Assembly (NCBI GenBank): GCA_965112735.1
Contig: OZ218951.1
Coordinates: 1,612,001 to 1,676,000, forward strand
Source: Phaeosaccion multiseriatum
Lineage: Eukaryota; Ochrophyta, other classes
Reading direction: 5' to 3'
DNA length: 64,000 nt
Shown here: in pieces, positions 1-10,868 of the stretch
Layout: each line of letters opens with the position of its first letter
Numbering within the stretch: position 1 is the stretch's first letter
Notes under the pieces: generated by a model
What the model was told of the DNA's origin: nothing
The model's input: the letters and a program-made list of their open reading frames with translations, nothing else
Databases searched by the model: none
Program-made: the position numbers and the translations under genes

Positions 1-2728
1 GCAGGATCTTGTTCTGCTGCAGAGACTCACGGGAGATGTTCAGGGGAAGGTCCTCCGAGTCCACAACACCCTTGACGAACTGCACGAGTTGGTAGTATGG
101 GTGTAAGGGGCAGGGCGGCGACAAATATGAGCAGGGTAAGAGTACCATATATATACAGAACAGTCGTATCAGTATTATTCATGATCTATCATAGCAGCCT
201 CACTCTCATTGACTTACCGAGAGGTACTCGGGCATGAGCTCCTCGCAGTTGTCCATGATGAAGACCCTGCGTACGTACAGCTTGATGTTGTTGTGCTTCT
301 TCTTGTTGCCTCCCTCGAACATGTCGAAGGGGGCGCGCTTTGGCACGTACAGCACACTGTAGTGTTGGAGGACGGCAAGGGAGAGAGCAGTGAGACACCA
401 GGAAAAGAGTAAGTACATTTCCTTTTTGCCAACCCCATTCCCACACCCAGCCACCCACACAACCCTTCCCCTCCCCTCCCTAACTACTCCGCCCACCCCA
501 CCCCCCTCCTCACCTGCGGAACTCGAGCTGTCCCTCCACCGAGAAGTGCTTGACAGCGGCGTGGTCCTCCCAATCGTTGCTCAGCGCCTTGTAGAAGGAG
601 GCATACTCCTCGTGGGGGATGTCGTCAGGTTTCCGCATCCAGATGGGCTTCTGGCTGTTGAGGTGCTCCCAGTCGTGCGTCACCTCCTTGATCTTCTTGG
701 TCTTCTTCTCCTTCTCCTCCTCATCCACGTCCTCCACCTGTTGCGTTTTCGTAAGTCATGCGTCGCCAGAGATTGAGAGCGAGAGAGGCGACAGATGGGG
801 AGGGAAAACACAAAAAGACATAGCGGGGCGGGACCAGGGTGAGTCTCAGGAGTGCGCACAGCCCCCAAACAAGCTCAGGCGCCACTACAGTACGGAAGGC
901 ATCTTTTCTCCGATCTCTAAACTGCCTCTGAGGCAGAAGCGAGAGAGAGAAGGGGGGGGGGGGCAGAGCAAGCATACGACGGCAAGCAAACCAGCTCCGT
1001 CTCTCTCCCTTCCCCGCCCGTATGTGGCCTGGCCATACAAAGCAATCAAATGCAGTACCTCAGCCTCCACCCTCTATCTCTCTCACCTTGGGCTTGTCGG
1101 CGTCCTCCTCCTCCTCGTCGTCGTCGTCGTCATCCGTCACCTCCTTCTCGGTGGTCTTCTCCACGTACATCTTGATAGGGAAGCCGATGAACTCAGAGTG
1201 CTTCTTCACCAGGTCCTTGAGCTGTTGGTGGTAGGCACAAGTGAGGGCAGAGGGAGGATGGAGCGAATAGTACAAGGCGTTAAAAAGAGGGTTCTATACC
1301 TACCTCATATCAGAAACTCTCCTCTGCCACTCTGTACTTGTCCCCTAACACCCCACTCCGCAACACTCCCACACTCACTCACTCCCTCCCCTCCCCTCCC
1401 TTCCCCGTCGTCCTCCTCCACTCACCCTTCGCTCCTCCAGGTACTCCTGCATGTCCTCCTTGAGCTGCAGCTCGATGCGAGTACCACGTCCGAGGGGCTT
1501 GACGCCCTCAGCGGCGGGGGTGACGGTGAAGGAGCCTCCAGCGGCGGATTCCCATGTGTACAGCTCGTCGTCGTTGTGGCGGGAGGTGACAGTCACCTAA
1601 GAGACGGAAGAGACGAGAGGTATGAAGGAAATGAGAAAGGGTGGAATGCAGGGGGGGTAAGGTTGAGTGGAAAGATAATGCTCTCTCTTTCCTTCTATTT
1701 CACTGGTGCTTGTGGGTCTAAATTCAGAGACTGTCTTGCTCTTCGATTCTTTTGGGACTCCACCAAATGGACGTCGACTGACGGGGACTCGGCGTACCTT
1801 ATCGGCGACGAGGTAGGCGGAGTAGAATCCCACTCCGAACTGCCCGATCATGCTGATGTCGGCGCCGGCAGAGAGGGCCTCCATGAACTGCTTGGTACCG
1901 GACTTGGCGATGGTTCCGAGGTTGTTGACGAGGTCGGTCTTAGTCATGCCGATGCCGGTGTCCTCGATGGTCAGGGTGTTGTTGGCCTTGTCGGCGATGA
2001 GGCGGATCTCCATCTCGGGCTCATTGTCCAGCACAGACTTGTCGGTGAGGGACTGGTAGCGGATCTTGTCGAGCGCATCGCTGGAGTTGGAGATGAGCTC
2101 GCGGAGGAAGATCTGAGGGGATGGGAGTGAGAGAAAAGCGGGGTTGGGGGGGGGGGGGGGGGGCGGGCAGGAGGAGGAGGAGGAGGAGGAGTGTGAGCTT
2201 TTCATCGGAGGGAGGGGAGGTGGGAGGTGAATGGAAGGGAGGGAAAGGGCCGCGTGGAGCTTCCGGTATTTTTTGTTTTCTCCCCTCAGTCATCGGTCGT
2301 ACTCACAACACCTCCGACCCTACTGCGAGGGGAGGAAGTCAGTCGGTCCCCCGTCAAAGAGCGGGGAAGCTAATACAAGCACACAATTCGAAACACCCCC
2401 ACCACGCCCATGGCCGGTGAGAGGGAACAGGTCAAACTAAAAAATTGAAACAGACAGCACCTGCGCCCAATGACAACCCATCCCATCTCTAGGCGACACT
2501 TATGGACCCATTGACACCCCTCTTCCCTCTCGAGCCAGCACCGGTCCAATTTCAAAGCGCTTTCTCCTCCAATCCCTCCGTTCTCCCCCCCGCTCCCCCA
2601 AAGATCCGCTCTCGACGCAGACTTGCCTCCTTGTTCGAGTAAAAGGTGTTGATGATGAGCGACAGCAGCTGGTTGATGTCAGCCGAGAAGGCGAAAGTCT
2701 CAGCGGTGTTCTCGGTGGAGTCGGCCAT
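1..2728 (-). CDS. HSP90: Cytosolic HSP90 chaperone, 5' part (gene runs off the left edge)
   Basis: ATP-dependent dimeric chaperone of the cytosol. Start codon at 2728 ([17 protein letters not shown]). Exons on the minus strand: 2627-2728, 1798-2112, 1426-1596, 1087-1221, 514-737, 218-356 and <1-79; every junction keeps the reading frame. Exons 1-3 give the GHKL ATPase domain with [10 protein letters not shown], the DTGIGM nucleotide-binding motif and [13 protein letters not shown]. Exon 4 carries an acidic stretch (six Asp, four Glu) and exon 5 a Lys/Glu stretch, forming the charged linker. Exons 5-7 enter the middle domain ([17 protein letters not shown]). About 388 residues are visible; the C-terminal dimerisation part lies outside the window. 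Intron 1 (2113-2626) starts with GC instead of GT. The gene is head-to-head with the EF-hand gene, 400 bp apart. The lack of a signal peptide and the linker composition favour the cytosolic paralogue. Confidence 0.97.
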
Positions 2729-3128
2729 GGCTACTTGCGCTTGATCTGGTCAATCAATAATGGAAGGTGAGAACCGCAGCCTCAAATCGAGAAAGGAAAC
2801 TCTCCCCCGGGGGATTTTTTGATCTGGAACCTTACAAATGACAAAGGCGAAGTACTAACTTTTACTTGGTTTTCTCGGCAGAACTTTTTGCGCAAAAATC
2901 AATCGATTGTGATTGGGAAGAGTAGGAGGGGGAGAGAGGAGAGGCAGGAGTGGGAGACTAGAAGAGAGGAGGTATTAAACTCTTCTCCTTCCCCACTCTG
3001 TTTTCGTTTGATGATGCGCTGGTATTGACGAGAGAGAATTTGAAAAGAAAAATGTATGGCTGCCTGGACAGATAAAGGCCCCAAGAATAGGAATCAGCCA
3101 GCAGATTTTTACCAGTTTTGCAGTGACC
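2729..3128. promoter_or_regulatory. Divergent intergenic region HSP90 / EF-hand gene
   Basis: 400 bp between two start codons on opposite strands, so both promoters must lie here or in the 5' leaders. I see AT-richer patches and short purine runs but no clear TATA box or heat-shock-element array that I would assert. Promoter role is inferred from gene orientation only. Confidence 0.4.
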
Positions 3129-5287
3129 ATGGGTCGTGGTATCTATGTGGGAGACATCCAGCGCAGCGCCAGCACCTCCCAGCTGGTTATGCCGGGCATC
3201 TCAGGCATGGGCAGCACAATGGGGGGGAATAGAACGACCACCAACAAGCGGTAATGCCATACAGCCTCTTTATCATTTCCCCTTTCTTCCCGCTGTCCTT
3301 GTTTTCTCCAAGTACGATCTACATGGCCGCGCTTCCCCCCTCTCAACCCATCGGATCGCCCCGCCCGCTCTCTCTCTCTCCCATCCTTCTACTGCTGCTG
3401 CTAACGTCCGTCCCACCTGCAGCGTCGAGGACACTCTGAAAGACCGTAGGAGCCAGCGCCAAGCGAAAGGCACCCTCCGCACCGCCCACGGCATATCCGA
3501 CGCCATGCGCGTCGCCAGCCTGTATGGTGCGTCAGTGGACTCCGACATTGTCAGGAGGAGCATTGGCCTCCCCGTTGGAAGGCGCAACAAGGTGGGGCGG
3601 TAGGAGAATGGTAGTGGCCTCAAGCGAAGGGAAGGGGAGGCAAGGCGTGCCTAAGTGCGTGCGTGCGTGTGTGCGTGTGTGCGTGGGTGCATGGGTGCAT
3701 GGATGCATGAGTGAGTGTCTGCCGGCCTGTATGCGCACAGCCAACCCCTTATCTGGGGGTCCTGTGTGCTCCTTCCTGCTTTTCACTTCCTTCTCTTCTT
3801 CTTTTTCCGCCACACACAACTCTGAACAGAGACGTCTCAGCGCCATCGGCCAGGGCGCCCAAGACAACGCTGACCCATCGTACCAGCGGCGCTGCGGGGG
3901 CATGCCCAGCAACCACACACACCACCACCGCAGCGCTAGCCCTCCCCGCCCTGAAAGACACAGCAGCACAGATGCGAAGGCGAGGAGGGCGGCAAGGCGA
4001 GACCGAAGGAGGGCGAAGGAGGTGCACCAAAGTGCTGTGCTGAAGCTCAAGCAGGCCGCCAATCTCTACGATGGAGACCGGCACAGGGATATCTTCAAGT
4101 CCTTCGGTGAGGTATAGGGGAGGGCACGAAGGGAGTGAGGGGGGAGAGAGGGGAGGGGAGGGAAGAGGGAACAGGTTAGGGGGGGAGGGGAGGAAGGGAG
4201 TTTTGTTTGCAGAGATACTCCATATGCGCTCATGCCCTCCGTCTGCTCATATGCCCGCATGCCCCCAGATGGCCCTCCAGTTGGGGGGCAGGAGCTGCGG
4301 GAGCTCATGATGCGAAGTTTCCGCGTCCACCTGAGCCTCAAGGAGGCATGTGCCGTGGTGGACATGTTCGATAAGGACGGGAGTGGGGCCGTGGACGCGG
4401 CAGAGCTTCTCACCGGCTTCATGCGGTGAGTGAAAGGCGTAAGAGGCGCATGGGCAAGTATGGCACATAGGCATATGGGCATAGATTGATGGCAACTCAG
4501 GGACTAGAGACGAGAGGCAAAGGCCAGACGATCCTTGCCCTGACCCTGACCCTGTGCTACGCTAGGAGTAGTAGGTCAGGTAGTGAGGCTATCTGCGCTT
4601 AGTACAGAGAAAGTGTCTCCAGCGCAGGGGTTCAGTTCCCTTTGGCGTTTTTTTTTCGTTAACCAACCCTGAACCCGCCCCTGACCCCGGCCTTGCCCCA
4701 AACAATGCACTCCACTGACAAACACAGACTGGTATTTGAGTGTCGGGAAGAGGAAAGGAAGAAGCGAAAGACAAGGCAGAAGGCAGCTGACACACACCTC
4801 CGCCTCTTGGCACGGAAGAAGGTTCGGAGAATGGTCCGCCTCAATGCCACGCAAGTGTCACGTGACTTTGACTTGGCCGCCCTCACCACGGCTCTCACCA
4901 AGATCGAACACGCCGCACTGCACTACGACAGACAGAGATTCGGCGGCCTGCAGGTGACGAGAGAGGGGAGGGAAGGAGGGGAGGGGAGGGGAGGGGAGGG
5001 GAGGGGAGGGAGAGAGGGGGGGGGGGGGAGGGAGGGAGGGAGGGAAGGAGGGAGGGAGGGAGGAGGGAGGGTGCAGTCATCATCATCATCATCCTCCTCC
5101 TCCTCCTCGAGTGCATCTATTTACACCGCCCCTCCCTTCCCCTCCTGCCCCCCTCCCCCCAAAGGCCTTTGACCAGGGAGACATGAATCCCTGCATGCTG
5201 CGGGACCTCCTAAGGAAGAGGTTCGGCATTCGCCTCAATCCGAGAGAACTCGGGGCTACCATGGCCTACTTCGATAGGGATGAGAAC

Positions 5288-5330
<43 letters not shown>

Positions 5331-6429
5331 TGCGTGTCTGTGGACACGGGTGAGTGTGTGGCGCAGAGGCGTAGATGGGAGGAGGGGGCGTGACTTCCAC
5401 CTTCTGAAAACCTCTTCGATCCTCCGTCCTCCCTCCACCCTTCCTTCCCTCGCCCTCCCTTCTCCCTCCTTCCCTCCCTCCCTCTCTCTGCTTCGTCGTT
5501 TTGTGGCGTGCAGTGCCATCGACACTACGGAGTTCTTGATTGCCTTCTTTCGCCTCTCCACAAACGCCAAGAAAGAGCACGCTCGCAGACTGAGAGGCGA
5601 CACCGATGGCGACGGCGGCCATGTCCACGCAACTAGCGTATCACCATCCAGTACGTTCGGGGGAAAGATTTCTTGGGGCAAGTCTCTCTCAGCCACTCGC
5701 AGAGAGCGGCAGCAGCAGCAGGAGGAGGAGGAGGAGCAAGAGGACGGCAGCAGCGGCCGCTCCCTCCTACCTCACAACGACGACGACCACTCAGTGTTCT
5801 CCTCAGTCTCGGCATTGGGCAGTAGCAGCAGTAGCACGTGCAGTCTGAGCCTCCCTCCCGGCGAGTGGAGCGAGACTGCCGCCCAAATGGCCGCTGAGTT
5901 CATGTCTACCCGTGTCGCCATCTGTGAAACTGCTGCTGGAGGAGTTGGTGATACATGCAATAGCCTACTTGGCCGTGGTGGAGAGTCGGAGGGGGGGGAG
6001 GAGGGCGAGGAGGGGGGGTTTGCGTCGTCAGATGACGAGGGTGGAGGGGAGGGGATTGTGCTTCCCCGTTTAGGAAAGGACCGGAGCTATACCAACGGAG
6101 GAGGAGGAGGAGGAGGAGGAGGAGGAGGAGGAGGAGGAGGAGGAGGAGGAGGAGGAGGAGGAGGAGGAGGAGGAGGAGGAGGAGGAGGAGGAGGAGGAGG
6201 AGGAGGAGGAGGAGGAGGAGGAGGAGGAGGAGGAGGAGATGCGGACTACGCGGACGAATACGAGTATGGCAACGAGGACGGAAATGAGAGCGACGAATGG
6301 GAGGAGGAGGGCGACGAGGGTGGGCTGCAGGAGAAGAAATCAGCAGCAGTTGGTGGTACAGCAGTAGGGGGGGCTGCGGCGGCTCCGACTTCGAAGGGCA
6401 AGAGCGGCGTCGCGGTGCGTCACCACGTG

Positions 6430-6503
<74 letters not shown>

Positions 6504-6524
6504 TAGACAGACAGACAGACAGAC

Positions 6525-6573
<49 letters not shown>

Positions 6574-6661
6574 GGGCGGGAGGGGGGGGGTTGCAGGGGA
6601 TGGAGGGGGGAGAAGGAGATTCCTTGACTCCTTTTGATCTGACTCGTGCCTGTCTGTCCTC

Positions 6662-6693
<32 letters not shown>

Positions 6694-8361
6694 TCCTCCT
6701 CCTCCTCCACCACCACCACAACCACCCCCCCCCCGCCCACGCTCAGGCTCTCCTGGAAGCCGGCAAGATAGAGGCAGGTCGTCTCAAGCGACAGCAAGAG
6801 GCAGCCTCTCGAAGCAACAGACCTGGCGGCGACGGCGACAACCAACACGAGGAGCTGCTGGGGAGGGTGGACGAGTACAAGAGACAGCGGGAGATGAGCG
6901 AGCAGGAGCAGGGGGGCGGCTCGCTCTGGGAGAAGAGCACAATTCGGCGTTCCAAGGGCTGCACGATTGTACGGGCAGTCACGCCGGCATTCGCCCATGG
7001 TGAGCTCCTCTCGCTCCTCCTCCTCCTCCTCCTCCCCCTCCTCCTCCTCCTCCTCCTCCTCCTCCTCCTCCTCCTCCTCCCCCTCCTCCTCCTCCTCCTC
7101 CTCCTCCTTGTACGGGCACGTCCGGCTGGCTCCTCCACGGGCTCTCTCTGTACTCACGAAATGACCCCCTCCTCCTCCTCCTCCTCCTCCTCCTCCCTCC
7201 CTGAACAGGCATGGATCGTTACCGCAAGGCCCAAACGCTGGCCTATCACGCCAAATGGCACGTGATTGCAGACTTCCTCTTGTCCGCACAGGGAGAGTCC
7301 TACCACGAGGTGGCGAGGCAGGTGCGTGCCAATATCGACATCGATATCGATGTTCGATAGCTCTCTAACAACTGAAACTCAGACTGAAGCTGAAACTGAA
7401 ACTGAAACCGACTGGAAACTGTACTGCAGGTGCTGGAGGTGTTCTATGAAGAAGCCGCACCCTCCTCGAGTGCACTCTTCTCCTCCTCCTCCACCATGGC
7501 AGCGACTATGCCGGTGGGCGGGGCGACGTCGAAGGCTGTGGGAGGAGGAGGAGGCGGCGGGAGGGGTGCTGACCATCTTCTCACCACGGGCCAGCAGAGA
7601 GGTGAGTAGCAAAGATCCGTGCAGGAGATAGAGGGGAGGGAGCGAGAGGTGGGGGGTCAACGGACAGCTGTGCCTTCTCTCTCTCTTCTCTCTCGCTTCT
7701 CTCCATCTCTCTCTCTCTCTCTCTTTCGCTTCCGCCCTCAGCCTTTGTAATCCCCCCCCTCCCCCACCCACCCTCCTCCTCCTCCTCCTTCTCCTTGTGC
7801 TCCTCCTCCTGCTGCTACTGCTCCTACTACTGCTTCCTTGTCCTTCCTTTCTTCGCGTGTCCGCAGCGCTAGGCAGGGATGCTTTTGTCTCCATTCTCGC
7901 CTCAGGGTTCCAGGGAGTCACTGAGAACAGTGCGCAGAAGGTGTACTCTTGCTTCGATCCCAAGGCCAGCGACAGGTCAATAGGCAATAGGCAAACGGGT
8001 ATTCTATGGCATGGCATGTCCAGGGGCATACGGATGTGGCCGGAGTGACTCGCAGATCCTGCTTTCTAGCTTCACCTGGCTTTGCACCTCACCCCACCCC
8101 ATCCACTGCCATCCCATCCCATGCCATCCACTACCATCCCCAGTGCGGACTTCCTCGAGTTGGCCGTGTGCGTGGAGATGCTTGGGGTGTACGCCGAGCG
8201 CGTGCATGGGAAGAGCACAGGGATGAAGCAACAGGACCACCAGGCCAGGAGGTGCGTCACTCAGTCATTGCCTTATTGCCTTGCATTGTTTGTTCTGGGC
8301 TTGATCTTTGTTTTGCCCTACCTGTTGTTAACGGGAGCGAGAAGCCATGTGTTGCTTGCTA

Positions 8362-8398
<37 letters not shown>

Positions 8399-10065
8399 TT
8401 TGTGGGCTTTTACTCCTCTCTCTATCTCTTACCATATCTCACTCTCTCACCCCCCCCCCCCTCTTTCCCCCTCCCTCCCTCCCCTCTATACGGAGCGCAG
8501 GGGAGCCCTCGGTGCAGGTATGGTCTTTGCTGCGGGCTTCCAAATGAGCCCTGCAAGGCAGCTGCGTCTATCCGCTGAGCTTTGCAAGCAACTCTTCAAT
8601 TGGATTGGCGGTGACTTCCGCCCCGCCGTGACGCAGGGGTGAGTGAGTGAGTGAGTGAGTGAGTGAGTGAGTGAGTGAGTGAGTGAGTGAGTGGGTAGGG
8701 TAGGGTAGGGTAGGTGGGCGAGTTGAAATCCGAGCGCCAGACATGTTCTTTCGCGATATTGATGCATCTATTCTCTTCCCTCACCTCCCTCTCTCCCCTC
8801 CCCTCTCTCCCCCCTCTCCCCCCTCTCCCCCCTGTCCCCCCTCCCCTCTCCCCTCCACTCCCCTCCACTCTCTCCTCTCCCCTCCTCTCCCTTCCCTCCC
8901 CTTTCTCCTCCCCTCTCATCTCCTCCCCTCTCCCCTCCTTCTCTCCCCTCCCTCCCCCCCCCCGCAGGAAAGTGCACGTGACTCCTTGCCGCAGCGTGGA
9001 CGTCCCCTCGCTTATCAGCTGTCTGCGGTCCCTCTCCGCCACGGAGGAGGGTGCAGTGAAGGTGGAGGAGACCCTTTTGGACATGCTGTCGTACACAGAG
9101 ACACTGGGGCCAAAGGTAAAGCAGGAGGGGAGGGAGGGAGACACGCACACACACACACACACACGCACAGGAGAGGGGGGTCGAGGGATGGAGGGTGGGA
9201 TACACGCACGCACACGCACACACGCATGCACAACCACACATGCAACACACACACAGAGAGAGAGAGAGAGGGAGAGATGCGAGCCTCCTATGTTGCTCTC
9301 CCCGTCTACCCCGCCTGCCTGCGGAGGCACTTCTCAACTACCCCTCTCCCTCTCTCTGTCCCTCTCTCTCTCTCCTTCTCCCTCTCTCTTCCCCTCTCTC
9401 TGCCTCTCTCTCTCTCCTTCTCCCTCTCTTCCCCTCTCTCTGCCTCTCTCTCTCCCCTCTCTCTTTTCTCCCAGGTGTCTCGGGAGCGGCACTTCCCTCT
9501 CGCCAACAGCGCCGCTAACCTCATGTCCAACAGCAAAGCCGCGCACTTCCTCCACTGCTCCCTCACCGCCGCAGAGCTCACTTCCCTCATGGCCCTTGTG
9601 TTCAACGAAGACAAGTCCTCTCCCATGAAGATGCATGTCAAGGTTGCCACTCTGAGCACATTCATCGCCGCCACCCAGCCAACAAACAGCAGCAGCAGCA
9701 GCAGCAGCAGCAGCTCGGCCTTGGTCAAGAGTAGGACCATTTCCGCCACCGCCAGCAGCAGGGCCAAGGCCGTGCTCAAGGGCGGGGTCGAGACGGTGAC
9801 GCTGGCAAGCCTGCGAGACCAGCATCTGTCCACGAACTCGCCGCCGCAGCAGATGGTGATACACGAGCAGCAGGGGCAGCAGCAGCAAGGAGGGGAAACT
9901 ACGTCAGGGAGCAGCAGCGGTGGTGGCGGCAAGGGCCAGTGCGAGAGGAGCGAGGAGGAGCGGGAGGCGGCGAAGCGAGCCACAAAGGCCTTCCTGCTGA
10001 CCATGATGCACAATGTTGCCCACTGCAGAGAGCGTCTCGACGCAGCGCTGGGGCAGCACCACTGA
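3129..10065 (+). CDS. Large EF-hand calcium-binding protein (1202 aa) with polyglycine tract
   Basis: Fifteen exons: 3129-3250, 3423-3591, 3830-4106, 4269-4425, 4728-4953, 5165-5289, 5514-6414, 6747-6999, 7209-7321, 7430-7601, 7867-7975, 8144-8251, 8501-8638, 8968-9115, 9475-10065; all phases agree and give 1202 residues. Two canonical EF-hand loops are seen: DKDGSGAVDAAE (about residues 224-235) and DRDENGAIDTTE (354-365). A third, DPKASDSADFLE (869-880), is degenerate. Between them is a basic, alanine-rich helical stretch. Residues 554-600 are 47 consecutive glycines encoded by GGA, followed by an acidic Tyr/Glu/Asp segment. The C-terminal exon has Ser and Gln runs. Probable calcium sensor. 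Paired EF-hands around a basic helix recall flagellum-associated EF-hand proteins of protists, but that is my inference; no catalytic domain is visible. Introns hold (TG)n, (ACAG)n, (CTC)n and (GTGA)n repeats. Confidence 0.85.
6097..6237 (+). repeat. (GGA)47 in coding sequence
   Basis: Uninterrupted GGA triplets inside exon 7 of the EF-hand gene, translated as 47 glycines. A downstream block of mixed GAG/GAC/GAA codons gives an acidic tail to this low-complexity region. Confidence 0.95.
6431..6574. repeat. (ACAG)n microsatellite in intron 7
   Basis: About 36 tandem ACAG units with two GATAG-type variants, just downstream of the GTGCGT donor at 6415. Followed by a CCT-rich tract up to the acceptor at 6746. 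Confidence 0.95.
7011..7110. repeat. (CTC)n tract in intron 8
   Basis: CTC triplets interrupted by CCC, acting as an unusually long pyrimidine region of the intron between exons 8 and 9 of the EF-hand gene. Confidence 0.9.
8639..8692. repeat. (GTGA)n repeat starting at a splice donor
   Basis: The donor of EF-hand intron 13 is itself the first unit of about 13 GTGA tetranucleotides, so many overlapping GTGAGT-like donor strings follow the real one. Confidence 0.9.
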
Positions 10066-10536
10066 GGGACTTAAGTCACTTAGGGGCACTGAGGGACAGA
10101 CACTGAGGGGCACCGAGACACTGAGGGGCACTTAGGGACAGACACTGAGGGGGGGCCTTTGCTGGCTCTTCGAGGCTCTGTGCAGTGGCGCAGCAGCACA
10201 GAGGGCACTGATGGCACTGGCTGAGTGAGGCCACTCGGGGGGGGCCACGGAGGGGCACGTGTGTGTGCCCTCTCATGTACAATACATGCCATCCATGGCA
10301 CATTCCATGGCACATTCCATGGCACATTCCATGGCACATTCCATGGCACATTCCATGGCACATTCCATTTCCTATCGAGGTACGACGCAGTACTTCGAAA
10401 CATAAAACACTGATTTTTCTAAGGAATGCCCATAAGGAATGCCCAGAAAAATAAAAGACTTTCCAAAAAGTGGCGGCGGAAATGCTACGGGCCGCGGCAT
10501 GGGCATGGCTGATTACATAGCTTAGAAAATTATACA
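10066..10536. repeat. 3' flank of EF-hand gene with two minisatellites
   Basis: 10066-10155 holds irregular copies of a CTGAGGGACA/CTTAGGGGCA-like unit that begin at the stop codon. 10289-10370 holds about six copies of the 12-mer CATTCCATGGCA. AATAAA-like strings near 10450 could serve polyadenylation. No convincing gene seen. Confidence 0.75.
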
Positions 10537-10866
10537 ATGACACGCAGGCTGAAGGTGGTGTCTGACAGAAAAGGCCATCCTCCTCCCATGACTCTCATCG
10601 CCTCTGTGCACCAGTGGCACTCCAGTGTTGTGGTGTGGTTGCTCGAGCCGGAGGGGGGAAGGCAGCTCATGGCGCCTCGAGAGGACGCGTCCTTGGATCG
10701 GGCCATGATTGCGGACTTTCACACCCAAACGGCGGAGGAGGTGGAGATGCTGCTGGAGCTCAGTTTGTCCGAGTATGTGCGCTGTGATGGTACATTGCCT
10801 AGGTGGTGCTTCGATCGCTGTAACCTACTGGTTTCTGATTCTGATTCTACATTGAAGAATTCATGA
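10537..10866 (+). CDS. Small ORF of unknown function (109 aa), doubtful
   Basis: ATG to TGA, 109 codons, with balanced composition (MTRRLKVVSDRKGHPPP at the start, an acidic helix-like stretch near residues 60-80) and no low-complexity sequence, which is uncommon for chance ORFs here. It lies tail-to-tail with the minus-strand membrane-protein gene, the two stop codons being two bases apart. No known family recognised. It could be a separate gene, an unrecognised 3' exon, or non-coding. Confidence 0.3.
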   Translation: MTRRLKVVSDRKGHPPPMTLIASVHQWHSSVVVWLLEPEGGRQLMAPREDASLDRAMIADFHTQTAEEVEMLLELSLSEYVRCDGTLPRWCFDRCNLLVSDSDSTLKNS

Positions 10867-10868
10867 CA

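Noticed and set aside
619-2130. Long plus-strand frame across HSP90
   Set aside because: Antisense of HSP90 exons and introns; no family character.
4620-4700. Possible tRNA-like GGTTCAGTTCC string, and similar strings near 18304 and 52040
   Set aside because: No acceptor stem or anticodon arm could be formed around them.
5906-6721. Long minus-strand frame of Leu and Cys-Leu-Ser-Val repeats opposite the EF-hand gene
   Set aside because: It is only the complement of GGA and ACAG repeats; the plus strand has consistent exons and EF-hand motifs.
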